NCBI GenBank assembly: GCA_046262355.1
Contig: JBHEMX010000099.1
Location: forward strand, 1-64,000
Direction of reading: 5' to 3'
Source of the DNA: DATADD01 sp046262355
Lineage (GTDB): Bacteria; Actinomycetota; CADDZG01; WHSQ01
DNA length: 64,000 bases
Shown piece by piece: positions 8,377 through 16,301 of this stretch. The translations under genes were made by a program, and so were the position numbers. The notes beneath the pieces were generated by a model. It was not told where the DNA came from and did not search any database. It saw nothing but the letters and a program-made list of their open reading frames with translations. Position 1 is the first letter of the stretch; the number at the start of each line of letters is the position of its first letter.

Positions 8377-8526
8377 GTGCCCGCTATTGATCAGAGTCCG
8401 GCATCTTTGACTCCCGATGTCGCCGCCATCGGTGCGACGATCGCGTCCCAAGCCCAACCCTTCATCGGGGACTCAGGCGAGGAGGCAATTCTGAATTCGG
8501 CAGATCGCCTGGGAAGCCTTCGATGA
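8377..8526 (+). CDS. Small hypothetical protein downstream of merA
   Basis: A GTG-started frame of 49 residues (PAIDQSPASLTPDVAAIGAT near its N-terminus) lies 30 bases after the merA end, with AAGGAAAG about 12 nt upstream. It is not a recognised mer gene. Just before its stop, a shift into another frame would continue as WEAFDEAIFADP, so it may itself be the broken N-terminus of a longer gene. Its reality as an expressed protein is uncertain. Confidence 0.3.
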   Translation: MPAIDQSPASLTPDVAAIGATIASQAQPFIGDSGEEAILNSADRLGSLR

Positions 8527-9066
8527 AGCAATCTTCGCAGATCCCATGCCCTCCTCTTATCGACCTGTTGGTGAACCACTAGGAGGACCTTGCGGGCGGC
8601 CACTAGCTCCGACGCACCATAAAGATCTTCCCGGGAACCTCTTGGCTCCTGACCCGGCCGGCCGTGGGTTGAATTCTCTCACGCCGTGTGCTTGTATCGG
8701 TGCTGGGAAGAAGAGGGGCGGCCGTGAGCGCGATTTCGCGAGGTCTCCAGGGGAATCGGCTAAGCGCACATAGAGGCGCGTCCAATGTGGCCGAGTGGAG
8801 TGGCAGGACCATCACGCGCAGCTACTTCGTGAGCCTCATTTCCCACTGTCTATCGTGGGCCCGCGTTTTGCCAGTGCGCTGGGGCCTACTTCCCCGCGAT
8901 GGCTCCTCCATCCCTTCTGAGCGCCGCGCCCACACGTGTACCTGGACGTGCATCCAATACGTCTCCGCCGCCAAGTCACTCAAGGGCCACCACTCGGAGG
9001 CTGCAGGGGAGGAGGTGAGCACGACTTCTCGCAGCGTTTAATCGTGAACATTTATTGGGAGGTCAG
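8527..9066. other. Gene-poor stretch downstream of the mercury genes
   Basis: About 540 bases without a convincing gene on either strand. Short frames exist but overlap each other and show neither a ribosome-binding site nor a recognisable domain. No strong hairpin, tandem repeat or tRNA was seen. A GGGAGG ribosome-binding site for the next gene lies at its right end. Confidence 0.4.
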
Positions 9067-9657
9067 ATGAAGAGGGTACTTGCTTCAGGAGTCGCTGCCG
9101 CGCTCATCGCGCTGCTCCTCGCCGCTGCAGGGGCGAACGCCGACGGCAGGCTTCATGAGTTCCGTTGGGACATCGTCGATCTCAGCTTCGGAGCCACCGC
9201 GGGAGGCCAGTCGGTTTCAACCGATCCCGCAACCGGAGACACCGTCACGCTCAGTGGTAGCGGCCAGTTCGAGACCGAAGAAAGAGAGGCCGACGGCGGC
9301 GGCACGTTCGTGCACCGAAGCGCGAGCGGCGAGGTGCTGGGTGAGGGCATCTACAGGGTCACCGCGCTGCGTTCGTGGAAGCCGCTTTCGGGCAGCCTTG
9401 TGGGAACCGGGCTGGTGGACGGCATCGGCGACCTGAGGGAGGCCCGCTCCGGGATCGCGAAGCTCGGCTTGACCGCGTATGTCGACGGAGCGGTCGTGGC
9501 ACATGGAGTCATCACGATTTACTGCGCTCTTCCGGGTGCTCCTGCCGGTTCGATCGAGGGCGTCGCGCTCCATGTTCGGACAGCCGACGGCGCGACGGCC
9601 GATTTCACCGAGGTCGAACCCGATAATGGTCCCACGGTGTTCCACGTCCTTCAGTAG
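9067..9657 (+). CDS. Secreted protein of unknown function
   Basis: A 196-residue protein starting at ATG 9067 with GGGAGG six bases upstream. Residues 1-26 form a clear Sec signal peptide (MKRVLASG, then a long Ala/Leu core ending in GANADG). The mature part is rich in Gly, Thr and acidic residues with alternating beta-strand patterns and a single cysteine (ITIYCALPGAP), suggesting a small all-beta extracellular domain. No family is recognised. A strong hairpin follows its stop, so it is probably monocistronic. The next gene encodes another small secreted protein of similar character and may be functionally linked. Confidence 0.7.
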   Translation: MKRVLASGVAAALIALLLAAAGANADGRLHEFRWDIVDLSFGATAGGQSVSTDPATGDTVTLSGSGQFETEEREADGGGTFVHRSASGEVLGEGIYRVTALRSWKPLSGSLVGTGLVDGIGDLREARSGIAKLGLTAYVDGAVVAHGVITIYCALPGAPAGSIEGVALHVRTADGATADFTEVEPDNGPTVFHVLQ

Positions 9658-9674
9658 CAAGACGCGCATGGCAA

Positions 9675-9702
9675 GGAAAGGTGCGGGCCACCGCACCTTT
9701 CC
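9675..9702 (+). terminator. Strong hairpin after the secreted-protein gene
   Basis: A perfect 12-bp inverted repeat (GGAAAGGTGCGG / CCGCACCTTTCC) encloses a GCCA tetraloop and begins 17 bases after the stop codon at 9657. The stem is very stable, but no long T-tract follows, so termination may be of the U-poor type seen in actinobacteria, or the hairpin may stabilise the mRNA 3' end. Confidence 0.65.
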
Positions 9703-9786
9703 TATGCAGCCGCTTGCATGGGGCTCGCTCGGTTGCTCTTGTACGCGAGCTCATAGACTCGAGCTCATAGAATTGGGAGGCATATT

Positions 9787-10272
9787 ATGAATCGTCGCAT
9801 CACAGCGATCATCGGCGTCTTTGTGGTGGGCGCCTCATTGGCCTACGTCACCATGGCTCAGGCCGGCAGCCGCGCCGCTCCCGTCATCCGCGGGGCGGGC
9901 ACCACGATGCTAGAAGGCGGTACTGGGGAGCCGAGCTTCACACCCGTCATCACCAAACTTGCGTTCCACTGGGAACATGGCAGCGGTGACTTCGAGTGCC
10001 TCGCGCTGGCACCGAGCGAGCCGGCCGGCGATCCGGGCAGCGGTGAGTTCGGCACCAACGTGATGTACGTAACAGGCCCGATCACGTCGGCGAGCATGCA
10101 AGGCAGCGTTGCGGTTCTGAAGGGCACGGCGACGGTCACCGGGCTCGGAGCCGGAACCGATAAGCCGTTCACGCTGCGCGCGCGGCAGGGTGGCCCCGGA
10201 ACGCCGGTGGTCCTCGAGGTCTCCGGTCTCACCTTCAAGGAGATCATGCTCGAGGGTCACATCACTTTGTGA
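9787..10272 (+). CDS. Secreted protein of unknown function
   Basis: A 161-residue protein whose ATG at 9787 follows a GGGAGG site. Residues 1-27 are a signal peptide (basic MNRR, hydrophobic core, cleavage near AQA-GS). The mature domain has beta-rich repeats of Val/Thr/Gly and ends in a short strand (IMLEGHITL). It resembles the preceding secreted protein in size and composition, but a common fold cannot be proven by eye. A direct repeat, CGAGCTCATAGA, occurs twice just upstream (about 9747-9771), in the promoter region. No function is assigned. Confidence 0.65.
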   Translation: MNRRITAIIGVFVVGASLAYVTMAQAGSRAAPVIRGAGTTMLEGGTGEPSFTPVITKLAFHWEHGSGDFECLALAPSEPAGDPGSGEFGTNVMYVTGPITSASMQGSVAVLKGTATVTGLGAGTDKPFTLRARQGGPGTPVVLEVSGLTFKEIMLEGHITL

Positions 10273-10313
10273 GCGCCTGAGGAAACCACCGATCGGGGCG
10301 CGCGCGGACTGAG

Positions 10314-11837
10314 ATGAAAAGACACCGTGAGCGGCGGTCTAGGCATCGAGGCGCCGCGCGCGCCTGTGCTCTGGTTGTCGCCTGCTCGACGGCCCTAGGG
10401 TCACCCGTGTCGGTCAGGTCCGCCCCCGACCCGGGGACGAGGGCACGCATCGTCCTGCGGTGGAACAACGCCATCCTCGACGGCGTGCGGGAATCGAAGA
10501 TGGGGCCTCCTATCGTCGCGCGAGCTCTGGCGGTCGCCCACACCTGCATGTTCGACGCATGGGCCGCCTACGACAGAAGGGCCGTAGGCACCCGTCTGGG
10601 TGGGTCCCTCCGCCGTCCGCGAAACGAGCGCACGCCGGCGAACAGAGCCGAGGCGGTCAGCTACGCGGCCTATCGCGCCGCGACCGATCTCTTTCCGGCC
10701 AGCATGGAGACTTCGTTCGACGCCCTGATGGAAAACCTCGGCTACGACCCGAACGACACGACGACGGACAGAGCATCGCCTGCGGGCATCGGAAACCTTG
10801 CCTGCCGAGCGGTGCTTGACCTGCGTCACCACGACGGATCCAACCAGCTGGGTGACGAGCCAGGCGGCGCTTCGGGCGCGGCCTACTCCGACTACACCGG
10901 CTACGCACCAGTCAACGACCCGATGGAACTCCTCGGCGCTTTCAATGCCGCCACGGTCGTCGACGCCAGCCGGTGGCAACCGCTCAGTTATATGGACGCC
11001 ACCGGGGCGCCCGCGACCCAACGGTTCCTGACACCGTTCTGGGATCGAGTCATACCCTTCGCATTGTCCTCGGCGTCTCAGTTCCGTTCGTCAACGGGCC
11101 CGGCCGTCGCGGGCACGCGCCGCTACGTGAAGCAGGCCGCCGCGTTGCTGAGAGTCAGCGCCGAGCTCACGGACAGAAGGAAGATGATCTCGGAGTACTG
11201 GACCGACGGACCGAGCAGCGAGACGCCGCCGGGGCACTGGAACCTCCTCGTGCAGTACGTCTCGCATCGTGACGGGCACAACCTGAGCCAAGACGTGAAG
11301 ATGTACTTCACCCTGAACAACGCTCTGCTCGACGCCGGCATCACCGCCTGGGACAACAAGATCCACTTCGACAGCGTGCGGCCGATCACGGCCATCCGTT
11401 ACCTCTTCCGGAACCGCCGCGTGTTGGCGTGGGGTGGTCCCTACCAAGGAACGCAGCTGATCCATGGACGGGATTGGCTCCCCTACGAGCCGTCGACTTT
11501 CCCCACTCCCCCGTTCGCCGAATACAGCTCGGGGCACAGCACATTCAGCGCCGCCGCCGCCGAGGTCCTCCAGCTCTTCACCGGCAGCAACCGATTCGGG
11601 GCGTCGGTCGTGCTCCCGGCCGGGAGCTCGAGGATCGAGCCGGGGGCGGTCCCGGCGAGGGATGTGACATTGGTGTGGGCCACCTTCGGCCGCGCCGCAG
11701 CCCAGGCCGGTAGATCGCGCCGCTACGGGGGAATCCATTTCCGGCAGGCCGACCTCGAGGCTCGCATCGCTGGTCACAAGATCGGACGACAGGCCTGGAG
11801 AAAGGCGCGCGAGTACATCACCGGCGCGGCGAGCTAG
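10314..11837 (+). CDS. Vanadium-dependent haloperoxidase/PAP2-like exported protein
   Basis: A 507-residue protein of the vanadium haloperoxidase branch of the PAP2 phosphatase superfamily. An Arg-rich N-terminus and a short hydrophobic segment (residues 17-30) suggest export. The oxyanion pocket is visible: a D-x-K-x-x-x-D-x-x-RP block (DNKIHFDSVRPITAIRYLF, near residue 348), the loop EYSSGHSTFSAA near residue 404, and a final GGIHFRQAD around 472. These provide the Lys/Arg/Ser-Gly-His/His ligands of vanadate. Family members oxidise halides with H2O2 or act as acid phosphatases, and the sequence alone does not decide which. It follows the two secreted-protein genes on the same strand. Confidence 0.82.
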   Translation: MKRHRERRSRHRGAARACALVVACSTALGSPVSVRSAPDPGTRARIVLRWNNAILDGVRESKMGPPIVARALAVAHTCMFDAWAAYDRRAVGTRLGGSLRRPRNERTPANRAEAVSYAAYRAATDLFPASMETSFDALMENLGYDPNDTTTDRASPAGIGNLACRAVLDLRHHDGSNQLGDEPGGASGAAYSDYTGYAPVNDPMELLGAFNAATVVDASRWQPLSYMDATGAPATQRFLTPFWDRVIPFALSSASQFRSSTGPAVAGTRRYVKQAAALLRVSAELTDRRKMISEYWTDGPSSETPPGHWNLLVQYVSHRDGHNLSQDVKMYFTLNNALLDAGITAWDNKIHFDSVRPITAIRYLFRNRRVLAWGGPYQGTQLIHGRDWLPYEPSTFPTPPFAEYSSGHSTFSAAAAEVLQLFTGSNRFGASVVLPAGSSRIEPGAVPARDVTLVWATFGRAAAQAGRSRRYGGIHFRQADLEARIAGHKIGRQAWRKAREYITGAAS

Positions 11838-12130
11838 AAGAGTCGCTTACGCCTTGAACGGAAGATGGCTGTCGCTTCATCGTGGCCTCATGCAGCGCCT
11901 TCAGTCCGTCCTCAGCGAAGACCACTTCGGTTTCCACGGCGCTGGATGATCAAGGCTCACTCGGAGCGCCGCATGGCAGACTGATCAGCGCGGCGCGCGA
12001 AATGAGCGCAACGATCTAGGGACACGAAATACCTCCCTCGCTCGCAAACGGGAAGATTTGCCTCGTGGCGTCCAGTGCGACACAGGCGAACGCAGGCCAA
12101 CTTAGGCGGACATGAAGCTGGCCCGCGGCG
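11838..12130. other. Short region without a supportable gene
   Basis: Just under 300 bases separate the haloperoxidase-like gene from a CBS-domain fragment. On the minus strand a short frame reads VETEVVFAEDGLKALHEATM, which looks protein-like but has neither start nor length and may be a gene relic. Nothing else is recognised. Confidence 0.3.
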
Positions 12131-12382
12131 ATGAACGAGATGCGGATCGACCTCGGCAGGCTCAGGGTTTCGCCGCTGGACAACGCTCACGGCACCGTGG
12201 AAGAGATCATGGAGTCTGGCCCTACCACCGTCCGGCCAGTCGAACCGCTCGCTCCCCTCGTTGGACGCATGAACAAGCGAGGCGTGCCGCACATCCTCGT
12301 CACGACGAGTGAGGGAGTTCTGCGGGGCATCCTACGGCGAGATGACGCAGCAGAGCGCTTGGCGGAACTGGGAGCCGGTTGA
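12131..12382 (+). CDS. CBS-domain fragment
   Basis: An 83-residue frame that is mostly one CBS motif: VEEIMESGPTTVRPVEPLAP leads into a helix, then GVPHILVTTSEGVLRGILRR. CBS domains act in pairs and bind adenosine nucleotides as regulatory modules, so a single motif without its partner or any effector domain suggests the C-terminal piece of a longer protein. The ATG has no strong ribosome-binding site. It is probably a remnant, in keeping with the surrounding broken genes. Confidence 0.5.
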   Translation: MNEMRIDLGRLRVSPLDNAHGTVEEIMESGPTTVRPVEPLAPLVGRMNKRGVPHILVTTSEGVLRGILRRDDAAERLAELGAG

Positions 12383-12398
12383 GAGCCTGAAGTGGGTT

Positions 12399-12796
12399 CT
12401 ATTCCGGCTCCGAAGGGCTAGCCGGGAGCCCCGCGGCGACCAACGCATCCTCCATGCGCGTGAATTCTTGGATGCGGGTGATCCTGTCCTTGCTCGTCTC
12501 CACAACCTGAAAGACTCCCTCGGCATCTGGAGGGAAGAAGAGTGGTAATGCCCGAAGGCGGGGAATCATCACGAACCTCTCGCCTGAACCCACGAACTCA
12601 GGCATCCCAATCAGAGCGCCGTGTTCCAGAGCGTGCCGAACGACATCCATGGCCTCTTCGCGACTGTGACAACCTTCCTCGCCATCCCAGGCTAACCACT
12701 CGATGTCCGGATGAGCATCTCGGCGAAAGGTGTCAGATCGCCCCGCTCAGTAAAAGCATCGTATGCCTGACGGAAGCGAACAGCCGGTTCAAACAT
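12399..12796 (-). pseudogene. NTF2/SnoaL-like protein with a single frameshift
   Basis: Reading from ATG 12796, the peptide begins MFEPAVRFRQAYDAFTERGD and reaches FAEML, then meets a stop. One base away, the frame continues as HPDIEWLAWDGEEG, followed by GSGERFVMIPRLRALP and VFQVVETSKDRITRIQEF, ending at 12399. The joined product is about 130 residues with the helix, strand and terminal Arg-Ile-x-Arg-Ile pattern of NTF2-like (SnoaL) proteins. A missing C near 12717 explains the break. It is a second NTF2-like relic in this region, unlike the truncated one near 1.9 kb in sequence. Confidence 0.7.
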
Positions 12797-12819
12797 CCAG
12801 GCCATCCTCTTTGGCGTCA

Positions 12820-12945
12820 AAGGCCAAATCTATCCTCTCCGCTCACCGGACCTTTCTCGAGGAGAAGCTCGACCCCGATCTCGACCTCACGCTCACCAAA
12901 GTTCACAACCTGCTTTTGCACCATACCGGCGCGAGCACCAAACAG
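12820..12945 (+). pseudogene. Possible IS21 transposase (IstA) fragment
   Basis: A frame contains FLEEKLDPDLDLTLTKVHNL followed by LLHHTGAS, which resembles the segment between the N-terminal HTH and the catalytic core of some IS21 IstA transposases (a leucine-rich helix before the second DNA-binding domain). After this the frame loses similarity. If correct, it is a scrap of the missing transposase. The match is by eye and short. Confidence 0.35.
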
Positions 12946-13206
12946 TCTGACGCTCAGAAGCGCGTTTCCGGCTGGCTTCGCCCGTCCTCACGGTGCCCCC
13001 GCACAGACTCCACTGAGGGACTAGGCAGGGGGCGATAGTCGAGGGGGAATGGAGACTTTAGCGATTTTCAAGCTTGCCTTGTTCCGTTCTTGTTCCTCAT
13101 ACGAGCGCAATGTAAGGCAACGCCAGGACGCCTCACGACACATCGGAAATCGGATCTCAGCAGGGAAAACGTGCTTTTCTGCAGTTAGCGGGTTTGCGCG
13201 GCTCCT

Positions 13207-13253
13207 CGCTTACAACGCAGGGGTCGGCGGTTCGAACCCGTCACCGCCCACCA
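13207..13253 (+). tRNA. Partial tRNA-Val(TAC), 3' half only
   Basis: From CGCTTACAACGCAG onward the sequence reads as the anticodon loop (CTTACAA, anticodon TAC), the 3' anticodon strand, a short variable loop, a T-arm with TTCGAAC, and the acceptor strand ACCGCCC ending in an encoded CCA. The 5' half (acceptor, D-arm and 5' anticodon strand) is absent: the bases before 13207 do not pair. Integrated elements often use tRNA 3' ends as attachment sites and leave such a duplicate, so this probably marks the edge of an old insertion. It is not a functional tRNA. Confidence 0.75.
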
Positions 13254-13458
13254 AACAGAATCGCAGGTGGATCAGCATTTCTTCTCCCTGTCCCGAGTCG
13301 AACGAATGTTCAATGACGCTAAGAATCCCACAGAAATCCCACAGACATCCCATAGACGAGTGCCGAACGACGTGTCCCGCTCCACCTGATCGATCGTTCG
13401 GCTGACACTGCCCTGACGGATTCGGCGCCGACATCGTAAGGAGCTCAAGTGCCGGACA

Positions 13459-14343
13459 ATGGGAGGCGTGAAGCTAAGACCGATGCTCGTGACAGCGGGC
13501 CCTCTCCGCCCAAACAACGACCGCTATGCCTTCGAGGTGAAGTGGGATGGTTTTCGCGCCCTCGTCGCGGCCCGTCCCAATGGCGTCACTGTCACGAGTC
13601 GCAACGGGCACGACATGACCTCGCGCTACCCCGAGCTTCAAGGCCTCTGCCACCTCGCGGGTCAGTCGATCGTGCTGGATGGCGAGATCGTGTGCCTCGA
13701 CGACGATGGCAAACCTGACTTCGCGGCGCTGTGGTTCCGCAGCCGCGGCTCGGTGAGCCCGACTGTCTGCTTCATGACCTTTGACATCCTCCAGCTCGGT
13801 GACGAGCTCGTGATTGATCGGCCTTACCGCGAGCGCCGGCGGATCTTGGACGAGCTCAACGTCAATGACTCGTACTGGTGCACACCGGCAATCCACGTGG
13901 GCGAGGGGGAGGCCCTGTTCGCCGCGACTAGAGAGATGGGTCTCGAAGGCGTCGTCGCCAAGCGGCTCGACTCCCGCTATCGGCCAGGACTCCGCTCGAA
14001 GTCGTGGACCAAGACGAAGCACTTCCAGAAGCGTCAGTTCGCGCTGCTGGGCTGGCTTCCACCAGAGGAATGGCGTGGGGATCGCGGCTGCGTCGTGCTG
14101 GGACTTCGCTCGGATGCCGGGATCGCGATGGCCGGCGTCGTGGAGTCGGGGTACGGCCGCGATCTGGTGGATCAACTGCCACAGCTCACACGAGCTGAGG
14201 TCCGTGAGTTGCAAAAGCCAGGACGCGTCTGGGAAGGCAACGACTCGCTCTTCGGTGAGGTGAAGTTCCTCGAGTGGAGTCCCGCCGGGGGTCTGCGTCA
14301 CGCCACGTTCATCTCCAACAAACGTAATCGCGCGACGGGATGA
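13459..14343 (+). CDS. ATP-dependent DNA ligase (LigC/LigD ligase-domain type)
   Basis: A 294-residue ATP-dependent DNA ligase. The adenylation motif I is FEVKWDGFR with the nucleophilic lysine at residue 28. Motif III-like DGEIVCLDDDG, motif IV EGVVAKR and motif V WTKTKH follow in order, and the last 90 residues form the OB-fold. It corresponds to the ligase module of bacterial non-homologous end joining proteins. No Ku, polymerase or nuclease domain is present in the neighbourhood, so it resembles stand-alone LigC. The start could also be the GTG at 13468. Its stop overlaps the next start as ATGA. Confidence 0.9.
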   Translation: MGGVKLRPMLVTAGPLRPNNDRYAFEVKWDGFRALVAARPNGVTVTSRNGHDMTSRYPELQGLCHLAGQSIVLDGEIVCLDDDGKPDFAALWFRSRGSVSPTVCFMTFDILQLGDELVIDRPYRERRRILDELNVNDSYWCTPAIHVGEGEALFAATREMGLEGVVAKRLDSRYRPGLRSKSWTKTKHFQKRQFALLGWLPPEEWRGDRGCVVLGLRSDAGIAMAGVVESGYGRDLVDQLPQLTRAEVRELQKPGRVWEGNDSLFGEVKFLEWSPAGGLRHATFISNKRNRATG

Positions 14344-14639
14344 GCGAACCGGACGAGTTCGACTTTCCTGAAGGGTCGCAAGAGGCGCAGCGCCTCAACC
14401 GCTTTCTGGAAACGATCCTGTGGATGGCGTGGCCACAGCGACCGGGATTTCTGGGGGCTCCGCTGGAACTTCGCGGGACGTTGCCGAGCGGGGAGGATGC
14501 GGCGTTCATCAAGCGCGGAAACGACTGGACATTCGTGATTCCAGCCCAGGATCGTGATGAAGTGATTGACCCAACCAGCGTCGGTCACCTGATGGTAGGC
14601 GAAGGGTTTCTCCCCTCCGCTGTGGTGTGGTGCCCGTGA
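14340..14639 (+). CDS. Hypothetical protein coupled to the DNA ligase
   Basis: A 99-residue acidic protein whose ATG overlaps the ligase stop codon by four bases, which argues for translational coupling. Its N-terminus is MSEPDEFDFPEGSQEAQRL, followed by a Trp/Pro-rich middle (ILWMAWPQRPGF). No domain is recognised. Its only functional clue is co-expression with the ligase. It could be a small partner protein or a chance open frame. Confidence 0.5.
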   Translation: MSEPDEFDFPEGSQEAQRLNRFLETILWMAWPQRPGFLGAPLELRGTLPSGEDAAFIKRGNDWTFVIPAQDRDEVIDPTSVGHLMVGEGFLPSAVVWCP

Positions 14640-14962
14640 TTGCGCACCACGTTTTTCTGGCAGCAATCATCGAAACGGAAGGGGCTCACCAAAGTTGGCG
14701 CCAGGCTTTGCGCGAGATTGTGAAGGCGGTTCCGGACGCTCGTCGATTCTTCAAGGACCAGAGTTACTTCGACGCGCTCATCGCGATGCGATTGGCGTGG
14801 CGAGGCGAGGCGTCTCCGTGGGCGGTCGTCATCCCTTCACGTCGGGCACTCTGGCAGGAACGGCCGGGCGCCGACCGCGGGGCCCATGCGCTACATCCCC
14901 TCAGGCTATTCGGGCGCCTCTTCGACCACCTCGATCTCCTCGGCGACGCCAAGTTCGCGTGA
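14627..14962 (+). CDS. Hypothetical protein
   Basis: A GTG-started frame of 111 residues overlapping the previous gene by 13 bases. It has a high proportion of G/C at third codon positions and a plausible helical composition (ALREIVKAVPDARRFF), but no recognised domain and no clear ribosome-binding site. It could be a genuine third gene of the ligase operon or an accidental frame. Confidence 0.35.
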   Translation: MVPVIAHHVFLAAIIETEGAHQSWRQALREIVKAVPDARRFFKDQSYFDALIAMRLAWRGEASPWAVVIPSRRALWQERPGADRGAHALHPLRLFGRLFDHLDLLGDAKFA

Positions 14963-14988
14963 CGAGGGACCCCGGGGCGCGCGAGCCG

Positions 14989-15315
14989 CTACGCGCCGGG
15001 CGCTTTGTACTGGACCTGCTTCGCTTTGCGCAGGGCATCCATCGTTTCGTCGACGGTCAGGAGGACCGTCGTTTCGAGCGAGCTGAGCGCACCGCCGCCA
15101 CCGATCGCCAGCGCCACCGCGGCCATGGACACGTTGTCGGGGGCCTCCCAGAGGGTGAACCCGTCGTGGGTGCCGAAGGCGTACCAGAACCCGTGGAGCT
15201 TCCCACCGACCGACTCGATGTACGACTGAGCGGCCTTTCGGCGGTCCTCTGGGTTGCCGATCAGCCTGGCCCAAGTCTCCGGCGTGTAGCTGAACCTCGA
15301 TAGATAGAGCGGCAT
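14989..15315 (-). CDS. GYD-domain protein
   Basis: A 108-residue protein of the GYD family, small ferredoxin-fold alpha/beta-barrel proteins named after a conserved Gly-Tyr-Asp-like motif (here FGTHDGFTLWEAPD). The N-terminus MPLYLSRFSYTPETWARLI and the segment RRKAAQSYIESVGGKLHGFW are typical. The start at 15315 has GGGAGGG six bases upstream. The biochemical function of the family is not established; many members are annotated only by this domain. It lies alone between convergent and co-directional neighbours. Confidence 0.85.
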   Translation of the reverse strand: MPLYLSRFSYTPETWARLIGNPEDRRKAAQSYIESVGGKLHGFWYAFGTHDGFTLWEAPDNVSMAAVALAIGGGGALSSLETTVLLTVDETMDALRKAKQVQYKAPGA

Positions 15316-15629
15316 CGTCCCTCCCTCTCGTTCGCCGACCCGAGCGAGTCGCCGTTAGGCCTCGAGTATGACCGGCCCCGGGCCCACCCGGTAGTCCGGG
15401 CTGATCCGGCGGTGGGTTCGTCCTGATCGCCGTGACGTATCAGCACCGGATCCGGGAAGTGGCGGCGCTAGGTTCGCGCCTCGCCTCGACGTTGATCGTC
15501 CGTATCCGTCACTAAATTCGTTCCCGCCCGTCATCATGACCGGCGGACGAGGAGGGTCGCGCCCCTTACCTTCCACTGCCCGCGCAGCACCTCCCGCTTC
15601 GACATCGAGCCACTGAGGACACGGGCCGG
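15316..15629. other. Intergenic region between the GYD gene and tenA
   Basis: About 310 bases with no gene that can be supported. A minus-strand open frame spans it but is Gly/Arg/Pro-rich, lacks a ribosome-binding site and overlaps the end of tenA, so it is treated as chance. A hairpin at the tenA stop codon borders the region on the right. Confidence 0.4.
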
Positions 15630-15640
15630 TTAGACCGGCC
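15624..15640 (-). terminator. Hairpin spanning the tenA stop codon
   Basis: A 7-bp perfect inverted repeat (GGCCGGT / ACCGGCC) with a 3-base loop includes the last codons and stop of tenA. It is short and lacks a T-tract, so termination here is only possible, not shown. Confidence 0.35.
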
Positions 15641-16301
15641 ACTCTTCCTGCCGGTAGGCCATGTCCCAAAACATCCACTCATAGCGGCTGGTTACGCCGA
15701 AGACGCGCAGCGCGGCGCTCCGGTCAGCCGGCCCGAGGCCCTCGGCGATGCGGACGGTGAGGGCGAGAACATCGAACACGATCGCCCCGAACTCCTCGCC
15801 TCCGTAGGTGTCGATCCAGCGCGTGTAGAGGGGATCGGGAGAGCCGCGCTTGCGCAATGCCTTGCCCACCTCCCAATAGATCCAGTAGCAGGGAAGAACC
15901 GCACCGAGGCCCTCGGCGAACGATCCCGAGTAACAGGTCCGCAGCAGATACGAGGTGTAGGCGAGGTTCGTTGGCGCTACCGACGTCGCGTCAACGTCGG
16001 CCCGTGTCATCCCGAAGTCGGAGAAGAAGCTTTCGTGTAACGCTCGTTCCACCTCGATCGCTCCGATCGCGTGCTTGCAGAACATCACAAGGTCGTCCTC
16101 GTGGGGGGCACGAGCCGCCAGCAGGCTGAGAGCGCGCGCGTACTCGCGCAGATAATGCGCGTCCTGGAGGACGTAGAAGCGGAACGCGTGCTGAGAGAGG
16201 CTGCCGTCGGTAAGGCGGCCGACGAACGGGTGGGCCAGGATCTCCTTGTAGATGTCCTCGATTGACGCCCACAGCTCGTCGGTGAAGCGTTGCACGCTCA
16301 T
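15630..16301 (-). CDS. tenA: TenA-family aminopyrimidine aminohydrolase
   Basis: A 223-residue all-helical TenA protein. TenA hydrolyses aminopyrimidine breakdown products of thiamine so that the pyrimidine can be salvaged. The nucleophilic cysteine is C138 in the AVLPCYWIYWEVG helix, and the C-terminal glutamate is probably E208 in YEWMFWDMAY. The length matches family members. No thiamine biosynthesis gene adjoins it and no TPP riboswitch motif was found upstream, so regulation is unclear. Some members act on other amine substrates, but the conserved active site favours the thiamine salvage role. Confidence 0.92.
   Translation of the reverse strand: MSVQRFTDELWASIEDIYKEILAHPFVGRLTDGSLSQHAFRFYVLQDAHYLREYARALSLLAARAPHEDDLVMFCKHAIGAIEVERALHESFFSDFGMTRADVDATSVAPTNLAYTSYLLRTCYSGSFAEGLGAVLPCYWIYWEVGKALRKRGSPDPLYTRWIDTYGGEEFGAIVFDVLALTVRIAEGLGPADRSAALRVFGVTSRYEWMFWDMAYRQEEWPV

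Noticed and set aside
13210..13434. Minus-strand protein ending GGDGFEPPTPAL
   Set aside because: This ending is the well-known antisense reading of a tRNA 3' end; the rest has no domain.
15355..15678. Minus-strand open frame between tenA and the GYD gene
   Set aside because: It overlaps the end of tenA, is Gly/Arg/Pro-rich and lacks a ribosome-binding site.
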